Source: Diospyros lotus (lineage: Eukaryota > Streptophyta > Magnoliopsida > Ericales > Ebenaceae). From it: 64,000 bases of DNA. The DNA lies in contig NC_068339.1 of the NCBI RefSeq assembly GCF_014633365.1, forward strand, positions 33,799,316 to 33,863,315. Reading direction: 5' to 3'. The position numbers were made by a program, and so were the translations under genes. Shown here in pieces: positions 1 to 11,191 of the stretch; position 1 is the stretch's first letter; each line of letters starts with the position of its first letter. The notes beneath the pieces are model-generated. The model was not told where the DNA came from, did no database searches, and saw only the letters and a program-made list of their open reading frames with translations.

Positions 1-1567
1 GAGAATCTGTGCCAAATTGAGGGAAATAAAGGGAAGGTTCTTCTTCTTGATAAATAGGGGAGAATGTTACAAAAAGAAAGATGAAAATCAGTGGAGAAAC
101 GAGGGAGAACGAGCCTCGTCGGAGTTTTCAAGCCTTCCTCAAAATTCATGCCAAGAAGTTAGAAAATCTGTGAGATAAGTCTGCTCTAATTTAATATTCC
201 TGTAGAGGGGGAAGAGAGGGACTCGTAGGTTCAAATGGGGGTCGAATCAAAGTTAAAACGAGAGAGTTATGGCCGAAATACGAAAATTGCGCAAAGCTAT
301 CACGAAATATAAGGGTGGAACGTGAAGGCACGTGGGCCAGCTTCTTGGGGCCTATAGAACCTCATTTTTACCTGCAATTTCACAGCTTTGACCCTCTTTT
401 AATTCCCTACAACCTTATGTAAAAATATTTAGTGTTTGGTTTACGACATATGTGTTTTCTGTAGAAAACTAAACCCGAGGAGTGTGAACAATACACTTGA
501 AAGGTAAACAATCAAGGTGAGCAGTTCTTATGCATGCTTCTTGCTTCCTCTTGATCATTATTGGTTTTATTTGTGAGTGGTTTATGCATACTTCTTGCTT
601 CCTCTTGATCACTTTTGATTTCATTGTGGGTGGTTTGTTGCTTACGTCTCGTGTTTCCTTCATTTCAAGAATATCCTTTCTATTTTGTTGCATTGGGTTT
701 TAACACGATGACTATCGTGCATGGCTTATGGCTTGCATATTATATTCCTTTTTCTTTGTCATACACCATGTGGTTTTGGTGAATGTGGCTAGTTGGTGGT
801 TTGTCATGTGTGAACTACCACGAGGGCCTGTGTAAGGGGGCTGACCACGTGGGCTTGTGTAAGGGGGCTGACCACGTGGGCTTGTGTAAGGGGGCCGAGG
901 GGTTCAACCATAGCAAGTAAGAAATCTATCTCGTGTCTGTGTAAGGGGGCCGAGAGGTTCAGACATTGCAACATCCTGACATGGCTACCACATGGGAGGT
1001 TTCATATTGACATGATATTGGGAGATTTCATACTTATTTCTGCATATTTTCTGGCATAACTACATATTGCTCTTGCATGCATTGTTTCTTTTCTTATACC
1101 ACTCACTTAAATGTAATTATCTAACTTGGGTGTTTTATATCCTTGGAACATTCAACGTTCCAGGTATGTCAAGCATATCAGGTACTCCAGGTTCTAGTAC
1201 GAGTAAGGACAAAGAGGTGGTGCTTGGCTGATTTAGAGTTTTGGATTTATTTGTGTACTTGTGAAATCCAAATATTGTATTGTAAATAGCAGTTAAGATA
1301 CTTAAGGATGTATGGTGTATGTGTACGTTCCTACAGTTGTACCGCAGAAATCCAAGTATATGTGAGGCTGCTATAGATTTATAGGATGGTTTTGATAATT
1401 TGGTGCATGTTGTAAGAATGTTTACATTAAACAAAAGAGGAAATCCTAGCTATTTAATTACTCAAGTTCGATCCTTGCTTTCGTTGATAAAGGATTTCCA
1501 ATAACGCCCGTATGGGATATTAGATTATATTTAGCATCATCATATATTTGAAAAGTGGAGCGTTACA
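1..1567 (+). mobile_element. Gypsy-like LTR, 5' end cut by the window
   Basis: The stretch ends in gcgttaca and is followed directly by ggtaccagagc, which resembles the initiator-Met tRNA primer binding site of plant LTR retrotransposons. It contains a 27-bp tandem repeat and a 19-base palindromic motif (1144-1162) that recurs in the solo LTR at 11192-13071. The small ORFs here have no recognisable protein content. The 5' terminus lies outside the window, so length and target duplication cannot be checked. Assignment to Ty3/Gypsy is inferred from LTR style. Confidence 0.6.
816..963 (+). repeat. 27-bp minisatellite inside the LTR
   Basis: Two perfect copies of a 27-bp unit (841-867 and 868-894; core ctgaccacgtgggcttgtg followed by taaggggg) are flanked by diverged partial copies at about 816-840 and 930-963. 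The unit includes the G-box-like core CACGTG. Confidence 0.85.
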
Positions 1568-2389
1568 TTTGGTACCAGAGCTAGAATATATGGTTCTTAT
1601 TTAATTGTGATTGATTCATTTTGAGGATATTTTATGTTGTGGTGGCTTTGTGGTTGTGATTTAGATTTGAGTAACTAACTTTGTGGCTTTGTGCTTGTGA
1701 TTCACCTAGTGTTGGCTTTTTGGGTCCATCCCTTTTCAGAAGCTTGGTTTATTCTCCACCAAGTAAGGAAAGGGAAAGGAATGCTATGGAATGTAGTGGG
1801 ATACCTAAGAGAAAGGGACTTTTCTGGGAAAACTATGGTTGTGAGGGTGTCTAGAAGGTGAAAGGTCAAAAAGCCCCTAAAGTTGAGGGGTCGATGTGTA
1901 TTTATACCTATCGGTCAGCGATTGGGACACGTGGCACACTTGCGTGGGGACACAACGTTGTCCCAGCTACATGATCCAGTGTTTTAAATAGCACATCAAA
2001 CACAACAACTCACAAAGCTATTTAAAACAGTGATTAATCCCACTCTTAACCTAATACAATCATAGGCAAACCAATCATTTGACAAGCACATCATTAAAAC
2101 ATTAGAATGTAACACTCAATGAGCAAACTCATTGAAGACATAAGAATTCAATTTAGCATGAAATTACATACATAATCAAAGCAAATAGTCAAGGTAGAAA
2201 ATTATATCAACACAAACATTTGAATTTAAAGAGTTATGAGATAAGAATACATTACCTGGGGAGATATATTTTTTTTCCCCAAAATTGAATTGTTTTAAGT
2301 CCCATGGACTGTAGATAAAACCTATCTAAGAGAAAGTATCCAATCATATGAGTCCTTTAGTTTACTAACTTATTTTTCTGCCAAAGACT
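1568..2389 (+). other. Primer site then unassigned repeat-derived sequence
   Basis: The first bases hold the candidate primer binding site. No gag or pol coding is recognisable, so the internal region of the first LTR element is either truncated or decayed. The interval contains a compact hairpin at 1980-2029 (13-bp arms gttttaaatagc-like around a 24-base loop), which looks like the two ends of a hAT-type element with nothing between. Nothing else is seen. Confidence 0.4.
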
Positions 2390-3420
2390 TATTCTTGACT
2401 ACCCAACCCATTTTTTGAGATGGTTTAAGCTCATCCTTAAGCACCATACCTTTTTTACTCTAAAGGGAATATTCATTTTCTATGGACAAAATAATTCCCT
2501 ATGACCATATAACTTACATAATTTGCATTTAGAATCAAACTTTTGTTTGTATTTAGGTTTTAGCAATTTTCCAAATTTCTTAAGGCATCTATCAACATAA
2601 CCTAGACAAGTTTTATCATGGTATCTCTTTTTTGATTCTAAAATATTATCTAGGATTTTGCTACTTGTTGGAAATTTTGATAATATTAACTTAGAATCTT
2701 TTAATTCAATTTCAAGATATTTATTTTTATCAACAAGGGATGGATTTTGAGATTGTAGAATTTTATTTTGTTCAATTAGAGCTACATTTTCAATTTCCAG
2801 ATTTTTTGTTTGATCGTGAAGAGAAAATTTTCCTTTTTCAACATTTTGATTTTCTCTCCAACCTTCTCTAGATTAGCTATAAGTTTTTCACAAAAATTCG
2901 ATAGAGTCACTTACCTCAAAATCATGTTCTGCCATAAGTCAGTGATTAACCTTGAGTTCTTCGACTAAGAAGTCTTCATCATTCCATCTGACTGCTGCTT
3001 TCTTATTCTTTGCATTTTCTCTATTTGACTTAACAAATTTAGTTCCACAAGTACCTCTAGAAAATTTTCTTTTATTTCTTTTAGAACTGTTTGATTTTAA
3101 AACTTCTGTTTCTTTTGATAATATATCAAGCTGATTTTAAAGAAATTTATTATCCATACAAAATTTTCAAATTGGGAAAATAAATCATTAAAAGCAAATA
3201 ACAATGTTTCATTTGAAAATTATTTTTCATACTTATCAATCTTATTAATAGTATCATTGATATCATAACTAAGTGTAAGGGTTGCCTCTTCTTCTTTATG
3301 CTCCTCTTAACTGGTGGATGGAACTTGAGATTCTTAAAGATAATCTTCTTTGATATCCTCGTGTTCACTATAAAAAACTTCACATATATGATTAGTACAA
3401 GTAGATTTATTTAAAGGAGA
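2390..3420 (-). pseudogene. Degenerate Copia gag region
   Basis: Read on the minus strand, this stretch encodes broken pieces of a Copia-type polyprotein. At about 2510-2560 there is a zinc knuckle CKLCKLYGHRELFC, which fits C-X2-C-X4-H-X4-C, preceded by a lysine-rich stretch and by a coiled-coil-like part rich in Asn, Lys and Glu (about 2650-3380). There are many stop codons and frame changes, so no protein is made. The orientation agrees with the antisense primer site at 3570-3581 and with the LTR to the right. Protease, integrase and reverse transcriptase are absent. Confidence 0.65.
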
Positions 3421-3569
3421 ATGCACACTCAAATCCATGGATGATTTTAAAATAAAGCCATTTTTGACAGCATTCCATAAACTATCAATATAAGAAGTGA
3501 TGAAAACAAAATCCCTCTTGAATGCAATGGATCACTCTTAGCTGTTAAGCTAGAAAAATAGGAGCACTT

Positions 3570-3581
3570 GCTCTAATACCA
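3570..3581 (-). other. Primer binding site of antisense Copia element
   Basis: The minus strand reads TGGTATTAGAGC, a variant of the initiator-Met tRNA primer site of plant Copia elements. It lies two bases inside the LTR end that starts at 3584 and fixes the orientation of the Copia pieces on both sides. Confidence 0.75.
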
Positions 3582-3583
3582 CT

Positions 3584-4975
3584 TGAAAGAAATGATAAGA
3601 CACCCAAGAGAGGAAAATATTACAATTTGAACACTTTAAGAAGCTCTTACAAGATTGAGAAGAAACAATAATATTAGCTTCTCACATAGAAAATAGAGTT
3701 AAAAAGATTGTAAAGAAAGTAAGCACTCTTTCTCTCTTTTTCTAAATAAAGATGAAAACTTGAAGTATATTTTTGGCTCAAGTCAATAGAAAGAATCCAA
3801 GAACAACACCATTGTTCTTCATCTTCATCTTCTTTTATACTTGCTGTTAATAGAATGAAATTTGCAAGTACAACCTTTATTTTTCATAAAATAATTATTA
3901 GAATATTCAAATATCAAGATAAATTTAGAGCCATTTTGGAGCCTTAACGGTCAAAACTATGCATTAAAAGCACTTGCAATAACTAATTCAACGACTTTAT
4001 TTTTCAATTTCAGCACAAAAATAATCGACTAATATGGGTCCTTACTCGAGTAAGCATGGTCTCTATTCAAGTAAGCTTCGATTGCACTCGATTATACTCA
4101 ACAGATACTCAATTATACAGAAACATGCATAAGATACTTGATTGCTCACAAAAAATACTTGTTTAAAAAAGAATGAAACTCAACTATAACAATGATACAC
4201 GATTACATAGTCGATTAATCTTTCAAATATAAAGACCTGATCTCTGTTCAAGCAAAAATACTCAACTAAGGAAGAGAGATACTCGATTAATACAAGATTT
4301 TACTCGATTTTTCTTAACTCTTAGTTGATTAAAAGGTATAACACTTGACTATAATTTTGATCATTCGATTACTTTTGATATAGCCGAAACTTGCAATACA
4401 TAATCGATTACTAAGCGCAATTACTTTACTCTTATTCAATCAACATATATTGTTTTGAATATCATCATCAAAACAAATTTCTCACCAACGTCTAAAGTAA
4501 TATAAACCTTAAGCTCAAATAAACACAAATGTTGTTTGTGAAAGTTTATTAAAACTAACTATCCAATCACATTCACTTGGTTACATAGAAAGCCTTAGAG
4601 GATAAATGAGATATTCTTAAAGCACGTCTTTGATAATAAGTTGAGAACAATATATGTTACTCAACTAAAGTCTTCCTTTTTTCTATATTCAAATAAGAAT
4701 CATTATACTAAGCTCATACATCAATACATAAGATGACATATTCCATAGAAAGACCATTACCCAAATAACTATTCATTCACACATGAAACAAACACAAGTC
4801 AAGTAACTCACCTTTACTTGATTTAAATAAAAATATAGAACATTGCAAATATCTTGAGCACAATATATGTTACTCATATATCACAAAGATGCCCTAGCTT
4901 GATCATCATGATATCTCATTTATATTTATCAAGACAAGACCACACTTAAGATAAATAAATCATATCTATGATATA
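3584..4975 (-). mobile_element. Copia LTR, 3' part (antisense)
   Basis: This segment adjoins the antisense primer site, so it is the 3' part of a long Copia LTR read on the minus strand. About 4020-4440 carries many copies of a short motif close to actcgattaat. The LTR seems to resume at 9423 after a Helitron-like insertion and to end at 10637. No protein coding is expected. The lineage (SIRE-like) is inferred from LTR length and from the antisense ttttgatgatgat motif. Confidence 0.55.
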
Positions 4976-5344
4976 TCTATATAATAAAACACAAGGGTTT
5001 TTGAAAATGTCTCAAAAGAAAGACATTTAGATGGCTGGGATCATTTTTGATACATTTGATGGTTGGGATTAAAAATTTGCCCACCCAACTATTCTTCTTC
5101 AATTTCATAAACTATTCATCCGTTTGGGTTTCTGAGAGAGAGAGAGAGAGAATAACGATGGGTGGATGGCAATGAACAAAGAAGGCAGAAGGCAGCAGCA
5201 GCGGCGTTCATGGCATCGTTCATTGTCGCCGATGGTGCACGCTGCTGGCGAGCATAGGTCACGTCCATAGCTGGATATCTGCCATGGTCGTGGGCCTGCA
5301 CCTTTGCCGTTATGGGTCATCTCCCTTCCTCTTTGTTTCCTCTC

Positions 5345-5885
5345 TCAGAAGTAAGCTCTCTAATTTCATTATATATACGCATTGTTTTTGCTTCTTTCTC
5401 TCTGTTTTTGTTGATGGCTATCCCATTGTATACACACATAGGCACATATATATAGATATATGCATACGCATATACCCACACACCCAAACACACACACCCA
5501 TCGCCCCCAAACACACACATACGCATATACACACACATACACCTGTCGTATATATATAGACAGATGGAAGAAAGGTGGGTCGGAGCATGACTATTAATTG
5601 CCGATCTTTCCCACTGTTTCTCTCCTCAATCTCTATCTTTATTCTTTCTTTCAGTAATGTTCCCGGATGCCACAATCTCTGTCTTCTTTCTTTCTTTCAG
5701 TAATGTTCCCTCTGTGTGTATGTGTGTGAGAGAGTTCCCTCTGTGTGTGTGTGAGAAAGAGTTCCCTGTGTATGTTGTTTTTGTCTTACTATTTTAATTA
5801 CAATCAGTTTTCACTATTCAAATAGCGGATATGAAATTTTGAATGTCTTTTTTGGGTGAATCTTATTAGGCAAGCTGAATTTAAT
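5345..5885 (+). repeat. Direct duplication, copy 1
   Basis: The sequence starting aagctctctaatttcatta and running through a CA/TA-rich tract to a block containing caaatagcggatatgaaat is repeated at 6357-6705. Copy 1 is longer and carries an extra segment (about 5560-5720). Just upstream, at 5340-5350, cagaagtaagctc could be a captured exon-intron border. Confidence 0.8.
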
Positions 5886-6356
5886 CTACTCGAAGTACTA
5901 GTAGAGCTGTATTGCCAAAGCTAAGAAAAAAAGAAATAGAAGCACCGTATCAGATTCCCAGTCACTTTGACTACTTTTAATTGTAAATAAAGGGTTTAAT
6001 TAGTTGATTAACAAGAAGAGGCAAATACAATCGTATGTCCATGACACTAAAAAAAGAGTTGTTTTTCTTTTCTGTGTTTTTGTTATTGGTGACTAAGATT
6101 ATATAATTTAGGATGTAATGAAAAAGTATTTAAGAATTACTAAATTCAAACTCAAAAATTTAAAGTGTGTAACTCAACTATCCACCACTCAACTCTGATG
6201 GTCTTCATCTCTTCTTCCTTGGCTATGGAGAAAGATCCTGATAATGTATGATTAGCCAATTAATTAACAAGCAACCTGTTTTCATTATTCCTGTAAGATT
6301 ATGACGTGAATATATGTTACTTAATTTACATTCTGTTCTCTCTCTTTTTCTACGAG

Positions 6357-6705
6357 TAAGCTCTCTAATTTCATTATATATACGCATTGTTTTTGCTTCT
6401 TTCTCTCTATTTTTGCTGATGGTTGTCTCATTGTATACACACACAGGCACATATATATAGATATATATGCATACACGTATACCCACATACCCAAACACAC
6501 ACACCCGTCACCCCCAAACACACACATACCCGTCACCCCCAAACATACACATACCTATCCCTCTGTGTGTGAGTTCCCTATGTATGTTGTTTTTGTATTA
6601 TTATTTTAATTATAATCAGTTTTCACTGTTCAAATAGCGGATATGAAATTTTGAATGTCTTTTGGGTGAATCTTATTGGGCAAACTGAATTTAATCTACT
6701 TGAAG
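6357..6705 (+). repeat. Direct duplication, copy 2
   Basis: This is the second copy of the 5345-5885 block, shorter and lacking its middle part. It is about 90 percent similar by eye in the shared arms. The CA-rich tract produces chance ORFs on both strands, which I do not treat as genes. Confidence 0.8.
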
Positions 6706-7204
6706 GTTATAATTGTTATTATTTACAGAAGAGTTATAATTGTTGTAGGTTTTCATTAAGTTGATAATTTTTCTATTTTAAGAAATTTTTGAAGTATCGT
6801 TCTGTCCTCCTGTTGTGCATTTGCAGAATTTGGGTTTTCTTGATGCATAATTTATTTTCAGCAATTTGGTGTCTGTGTGTGTGAAAAATGGTGAAATTAG
6901 GGAAACATCTTCTTTGCATCATTTACTGCTTTGTTGAAATTCTTCTTTTGAAAATCCATGCCTCGGGCCTTTTGGTGGATATTTCTTTTTACGTATGAAA
7001 AAGGTTACTTTTTATGCAATGGGATCTGCTTTTTTACATATCAACATACCTTAATAATACCACTAATAATGAGAATAACAAAATTAATAGTAGCAATAAT
7101 AATATTTATAAAAAACAAAAATAAGTTTCTTACATGAACCAAATGGCCGCCATGATGTCTAGATCATACACCTTGATATATACACTCACATATATATATC
7201 TATA

Positions 7205-7320
7205 TCTATATAATGAGGCAAGAGAGTTTTTGAAAATGTCTCAAATGTATCTGGTTGAGATTAATTTTCAGTGTATATGAATAGCTAAGATGAATTATTT
7301 TCTCACCCACTCACTCCCTC
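7205..7320 (+). mobile_element. Second Helitron 5'-end-like sequence
   Basis: TCTATATAATGAGGCAAGAG followed by gtttttgaaaatgtctcaaa closely matches the left end at 4976, again after an A. It implies either a related Helitron nested inside or ending at the same 3' terminus (7205-9422), or an internal duplication of the 5' end. Confidence 0.5.
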
Positions 7321-7374
7321 AAACACTGCCCCTCTCTCTCCCTTTGTTGCACCCTCTCTCCTACTCCCATCACT

Positions 7375-7412
7375 GCCTCTCTCTCTCTCTCTCTCTCTCT
7401 ATTTCTCTCTCT
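7375..7412 (+). repeat. CT microsatellite
   Basis: A pyrimidine-rich tract with mostly uninterrupted CT repeats. It generates a chance Ser/Leu-rich frame. Confidence 0.85.
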
Positions 7413-7530
7413 CATAGACCTACTCACTCACGCTATTGGTGGGTGGGGGGGCCGGCGGGTGCGACGACGATGGGGGGCGGAAGGGTCGACTACGGGTAGG
7501 AGCGAGATGCTGCGAGCGGTTGGCAGGGGG

Positions 7531-8415
7531 TAGGGGTGTGCATTTTTTCGGTTCAACCGAACCGACCGAATTAGTCGATTCGGTTTGGTTAATTAAATAG
7601 ATAAAAATCGGTTCGGTTCTAACAATGAAAAATTTTGAATATTTCGATTAACCTAAATCTCCTCAATCGCCAACTGTTTTTACCGCCCACGGTTTCACCA
7701 GCCACCCCCATAGGCCACACACACACACAAACTTCTTCTTTCTCCCTCACGCCCCCCCCCCCCCATGTGACCCCTTGACACTCTCTGCATCTCTGATTCC
7801 CCCTTCCCAAACTTCTCTCTCCCTCACCCCAAACCTCTCAAACCTCATGACGTCAACTCCTCCCCTCTCTCTCTGGTGCGCGCGCTAGGTCCGTCGCCTC
7901 TTCCCTCTGGCCTCACCAATGGTCCATCGCTTCCTTCCTATGCGCACGACCTCTCGATTCTAGTTCTCAAGACGCCCTCTCTTTCTCTTGATCTCAATCT
8001 CACTACCTCACCTTTGTCGCCCCTCTCCCGCTACCTCACAAACGTCGTCTCCCTCTCGTCGCCTCATGACCTCGATCCCCTCCCGCTGCCTCACGATAGT
8101 TTCTCTATCTCATGGCCACATTATAGTCGAAGATGAAGGGCCATTTGGGCCTCTGGCCAAGCGAAGGGCTGAACCGAATAAGGGCTGGCCTTCCTATGCA
8201 GACGCCAACACCGCCCCAGCTGCATCTCTCTCCCTCCGATCATCCTCGCCCATTCAGTAAGTTTTAGTGAAGTTTGGTTATACCGGTTATTTCGGTTTCA
8301 ATTTTTCGATTAGCATGTCCTATCGGTTCGGCTCAATTAGTGGGCTATGATCAGTTTAGTTCGGTTGGTAAAAAAATTGATGGTTCGGTCGGTTATAACC
8401 GAATGCTCTCCCCTA
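7531..8415. mobile_element. Non-autonomous hAT element with 8-bp target duplication
   Basis: The left end TAGGGGTGTGCATT runs into cggttcaaccgaaccgacc; the right end is the inverted counterpart ending aatgctctcccctA. Flanking 8-bp sequences are gcaggggg (7523-7530) and gtaggggg (8416-8423), 7 of 8 identical, as expected for hAT. The interior (about 7680-8250) is C-rich and has overlapping open frames with Pro/Ser/Leu bias, but no transposase or recognisable domain. A related right end occurs at 31671. Confidence 0.75.
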
Positions 8416-9422
8416 GTAGGGGGCAATGGTGATCTGAGAGGCGGTGTGGGGGGAAGGGGGAGCAGTGACCATGGAGGTTGCGACAACCAATAGCAAGGCA
8501 GCCATGGCAGTCACGGCGTCTGGTGAAGCAGCGAGAAGCAACTAAGGTGACGCGCTGTGGTGCATGGAGGTGGCTGTTGTGACCAGCGGCCGCCTGCAGT
8601 GGCAGTTTGTGCACGCAAACAGAGGCATGGGAGGTGGCCCACGACGGTGACGTGCGTTGCAAGAAGAAGAAGTAGGAGGAAGAAGATTTAATTTTTTTAT
8701 ACCAAGGTCGAAAACTCTTTTTCAATTTAATTTAAAATTTAAAATTTTTATCTTTAGGTGTTAAATTTTGGATACTTAAAGAAATGTGAAATTAATTAAT
8801 CTATTTTATTGAGTTACTTAAATATGCAAATATTAAAAAAAATTCTTTTTTTTAATTCTATTTTTATTTTATTAATTCTATTTTTTATTTTAAGCATAAT
8901 AAAAAAATAAATTAAAATAATATAAAAATTAAAGAGTTTCCGACCACGCATGGTCGGAGAACCCAAGGTTTGGGAACACAAGGGTTTTTGACCATGAGAT
9001 TCTCCAACCTCGGATCGGGGTTCCCCCACCCCTGGTTGATGGCCGCGACCATGGCGGTTAGCGGCGGCTGATATGTATTATTTGATATTTAATTAATTTG
9101 TTCAGATTGTAGAGCACTTACTGATGTATTTTATTATATAGATTTAATAATTTTTTTCTTTTTATTATAAAACGTTAATAAGTATACAATAATTTTAATT
9201 TTTATTTTTTATTCAGTGTTTATAATTGTTTTCTTTACTTACTCTTATATTTTGATTTACAATATTAATGAACATTATAAATCTTATATGTTTGATTCTT
9301 ATTTGAGCTTTGTAGAGCGTTTAATACAAATAAAATTATTACAACATAATACATATAAATTATAATTATATTTTAATCTTAATATTATTTACACCATGCC
9401 TTTAGATACGGGTATACGCTAG

Positions 9423-10637
9423 TATTCTATATGCTCTAAAGCATTATACACAATTTCTACTAATGCATACATTGAGTATTATTGAATGATAGAAACTTTA
9501 GAATTCTATTACTTAAATGCATTAAACCTAAACATGAGCAACACTTAAATTCTTTCAAGAAATATATTTACTATATCTAGATACTTTAAAATAATACCAC
9601 TTAATTGCATCTTCATTCTTATTTGAGTGATTAATCATTATTCAACTATAAGTTTAAGAAGATGGATTTTTAACAGCTTAACCAAATGCTACTTGAAATG
9701 AACAATCCTATAAATACTTGAATCAAAGCAATAAACATTCAACTAATAAAATCTTAAATGTTATTCCATTAAATTTCAGAACATTAAGGGCCTTTAGAAT
9801 ATGATATTAAATATCAAATAGATAACTTAGGCTTTATGAATTAGAATTTAGAATCACTTGCCTAAGCATATATATATTTACTCAAGAGCAAAGATTATTG
9901 AAATAAAATAAAACACATTGCTCATAGATTTAAGAAAATGCTTCCACATATTTTGAGTACTTATGATATTTTTCAACCTTAAGCTTACTCGAAGTGTTAT
10001 GAGGATATATGATATTTATCCATAACACTAATGCATTAGGATACTTAAGATATCTCTTGAGATCCTAGAGTAACACAATGACAAACAAGATTAATATATT
10101 AAGGTAATTAACATAACCTTAGCATGAAAGATAAGACAATTTAAATTCTACAATTCAAAACTCAAGTATTATCACTTGAGTGTAGGATTACTTACTTAAA
10201 CATTAGATATAAAATATAAAACACATTACTCTTGAACTTTGAGTAATGTTGCCACATAAAACACTTAGCATATCATGAGCTCTACAAATACTCATGCATT
10301 ATCTTTTAGATGACTCTAAAGAGAGGCATAACAAAATAATAATAATAATAATAAAATAATAAAAATATGGCTAAAACAAGTTTAACACATATGAGATCAT
10401 TAGTAGATAGATTATACTTAAAGATAAACCTATCAAGGTTCATTGACCTTATATATTCTAAAGGTAACCTCAACATATATGCTATCAAGATAAACTTGAC
10501 ACACCCCTAAGCAAAATGCTAAAGAGGGATAAAATAGATTCCACATATATTGCAACTATTGAAACAAGCTTATGAAGACATTAAAGTTTTGGCATAAAAC
10601 AATCATCATCAAAACATTCAGAACATGAAACTCAACA
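9423..10637 (-). mobile_element. Copia LTR, 5' part (antisense)
   Basis: On the minus strand this starts TGTTGAGTTTCATG (10637 downward) and soon contains ttttgatgatgattg, a sequence common near the start of long Copia LTRs. It is AT-rich with repeated acttgagta-like words, similar in style to 3584-4975, and is read as the other half of that LTR. No coding. Confidence 0.5.
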
Positions 10638-11191
10638 GGCTTAATGGTGAGGGTGGCACCGGCAAGTCTTCTTCCTCAAGCCCGCTAGAAGGTTATGGAG
10701 ATAACGGAAGGTCCAGTGGGGGAAAGTCAAAAAAGTCGTCAGGAATTGGCTCTATAGTTACCCCCACCATGCTTGTGTCTCCTTTTTCCACCCTGGCTCT
10801 TTTGTTTCTCCGAGTTAGGGGAATCTCCCTTTCCTTGGATTCATTAGAATAGGAAGCATAGATTACTTGTGGCCGCGTTTCCTATTGAACCCCATCTGCT
10901 CGCTGTTAGGACTTAGTTATCCTGCTAAGCGCCAATCTCTCCAACCGCCACATCTCTACAAGCCAAAAATAGTTATCCATTAGTATAGTCCTCAAAGTAC
11001 GGAAAAGCAGAAAGCTAGAAAATGAGCAAAAAAGAAAAGGGGTAGGGTGAGCACACTCAGGGTCCGACTCGCCTTTGCACCCTTCTTTCTCCTCTTCTCT
11101 TGTTGCATCCTTGTCTCCCACCACATCCCCCTCTTCATCTTCTTCTTCTACTCCACTATCCTCTTACGAAAAGGATAACGAGGAAGTAGCC
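10638..11191. other. Unassigned repeat-derived sequence
   Basis: The sequence flanks the left side of the solo LTR at 11192 and continues after its target duplication at 13072. Short open frames rich in Ser and Lys have no recognisable domain. I see no gene here. Confidence 0.3.

Larger units (their letters stand above)
4976..9422 (+). mobile_element. Helitron-like element inserted in the Copia LTR
   Basis: The left end begins TCTATATAATAAAACACAAG after an A; the right end is gggtatacgctag (CTAG) before a T. This fits the TC...CTRR termini and A-T insertion rule of Helitrons. Copia LTR-like sequence lies on both outer sides, consistent with insertion into that LTR. No Rep/helicase coding is visible, so it would be non-autonomous. 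The interior holds GC-rich non-repetitive pieces, a direct duplication, and a second left-end-like sequence at 7205. The expected hairpin before CTAG is weak (atac-gg-gtat), which lowers confidence. Confidence 0.5.

Noticed and set aside
841..894. CRISPR-like array
   Set aside because: The repeats are directly adjacent without spacers and the sequence is plant nuclear DNA.
5284..5675. Overlapping frames with His/Thr or Val/Cys repeats
   Set aside because: Produced by the CA/TG microsatellite.
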